A DNA stretch of 49,672 nucleotides, from the IMG/VR virus record IMGVR_UViG_3300046507_000307, positions 1 to 49,672 of that record; one strand, 5' to 3'. Below are positions 49,319 through 49,672 of the stretch, piece after piece. Below the pieces are notes generated by a model. It searched no databases. It saw only the letters and a program-made list of their open reading frames with translations, and had not been told where the DNA came from. The position numbers were made by a program, and so were the translations under genes. Source of the stretch: a virus. Numbering within the stretch: the stretch's first letter is position 1; each line of letters starts with the position of its first letter.

Positions 49319-49672
49319 GCATTCTCCACCAGTGGGCCATCAAACACGGGGTATCGGCCGCAGCCCTGCAAGACCTCCAGCGCCAGCTCGGCACCCTGGC
49401 CGACCCCGAGCGGCTTATCGACCTCAAGACGGAAAGCAAGAGCGAAGCGTTTGCGCAGTCAAAGGTCCGGCTCCTGGCCGCGCAGCAGGGCGTACGGCTC
49501 ACCCGCAACAACGTGGGCGCGCTGCCCGACGAGTCGGGGCGGCCGGTGCGCTACGGGCTGTTCAATGAGTCCCCCCAGGTGAACAAGCTCGTGAAATCCT
49601 CGGACCTCATCGGCTGGCGGACGCTGCACGTGACGCCGGCCATGGTGGGCACGTACGTGGCGCAATTCTTCG
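49315..49672 (+). CDS. VRR-NUC domain nuclease, N-terminal part (continues at 1)
   Basis: ATG 49315 overlaps the helicase stop. The first 77 residues (ILHQWAIKHGVSAAALQDLQRQLG, then SEAFAQSKVRLLAAQQGVRL and NNVGALPDE) lead straight into the part encoded from base 1, giving a 161-residue VRR-NUC nuclease. The last 127 bases duplicate 1-127. Domain details are given under the feature at 1-255. Confidence 0.9.
   Translation, partial: MSILHQWAIKHGVSAAALQDLQRQLGTLADPERLIDLKTESKSEAFAQSKVRLLAAQQGVRLTRNNVGALPDESGRPVRYGLFNESPQVNKLVKSSDLIGWRTLHVTPAMVGTYVAQFF
49546..49672. repeat. Terminal direct repeat, right copy
   Basis: Identical to 1-127; shows that the molecule closes on itself. Confidence 0.95.

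Noticed and set aside
1-49672. tRNA genes, integrase, excisionase and CI-like repressor
   Set aside because: Looked for while reading both strands and found nothing convincing; tRNA absence should be confirmed with a dedicated search.

Overview
The window is the complete genome of a tailed phage in circular form. Its last 127 bases (49546-49672) repeat its first 127 exactly, so the unit length is 49,545 bp, and the gene starting at 49315 finishes at 255. The sequence is GC-rich, and almost every ORF belongs to a tight operon in which neighbouring start and stop codons overlap (ATGA, GTGA, TAATG). The virion genes describe a contractile-tailed (myovirus-type) particle: DUF1073 portal, Mu F-like head protein, DUF2213 protease, DUF2184-type capsid, DUF3383 sheath, DUF3277 tube, plug, spike and baseplate J. 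A phage PEP-CTERM protein, the protein families present and the base composition suggest a betaproteobacterial host, perhaps in the Burkholderiales. That host guess is inference. I found no integrase, excisionase, CI-like repressor, tRNA or CRISPR array, so a virulent lifestyle is likely.

Layout. (1) 46585 through the circle junction to 3959, plus strand: early/replication operon with a PP-loop (PAPS reductase-like) protein, SF2 helicase, VRR-NUC nuclease, DUF1643 protein, TetR-like HTH protein, primase-helicase and two small proteins. It ends at a bidirectional terminator (3962-3983). (2) 8102 down to 4010, minus strand: an accessory operon of small, mostly unrecognised genes. Several are membrane or exported proteins, including the PEP-CTERM protein, and one Lar-like gene is broken by a one-base frameshift. 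(3) 8103-8455: an AT-rich, palindrome-rich intergenic region. (4) 8456-37986, plus strand: late genes in the order packaging, portal, head, homing endonuclease, three surface-type proteins, protease/scaffold, capsid, neck, sheath, tube, tape measure, baseplate, fibre and lysis (holin, endolysin, Rz, Rz1). (5) 46503 down to 37868, minus strand: DNA metabolism genes including a Cas4-like nuclease, ssDNA-binding protein, family A DNA polymerase and a C5-cytosine methyltransferase. The two early operons diverge from face-to-face promoters in 46504-46584.

Most notable observations. A 9-bp palindrome, GGTAWTACC (extended form GGGTATTACC), occurs at least 13 times across the genome. Some copies abut start codons and others lie inside genes, where they read as Gly-Ile-Thr with AT-rich codons. 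It looks like a dispersed binding site. A likely virion protein (17688-20165) fuses a lectin/fibre-like N-terminus to an FAD-dependent oxidoreductase fold. An exported phage protein carries a PEP-CTERM exosortase signal. The methyltransferase locus reads as recognisable protein in two frames of the same strand. The major capsid protein begins with what looks like a Sec signal peptide. All family calls are from reading the sequence and recalled family features; no database search was run.
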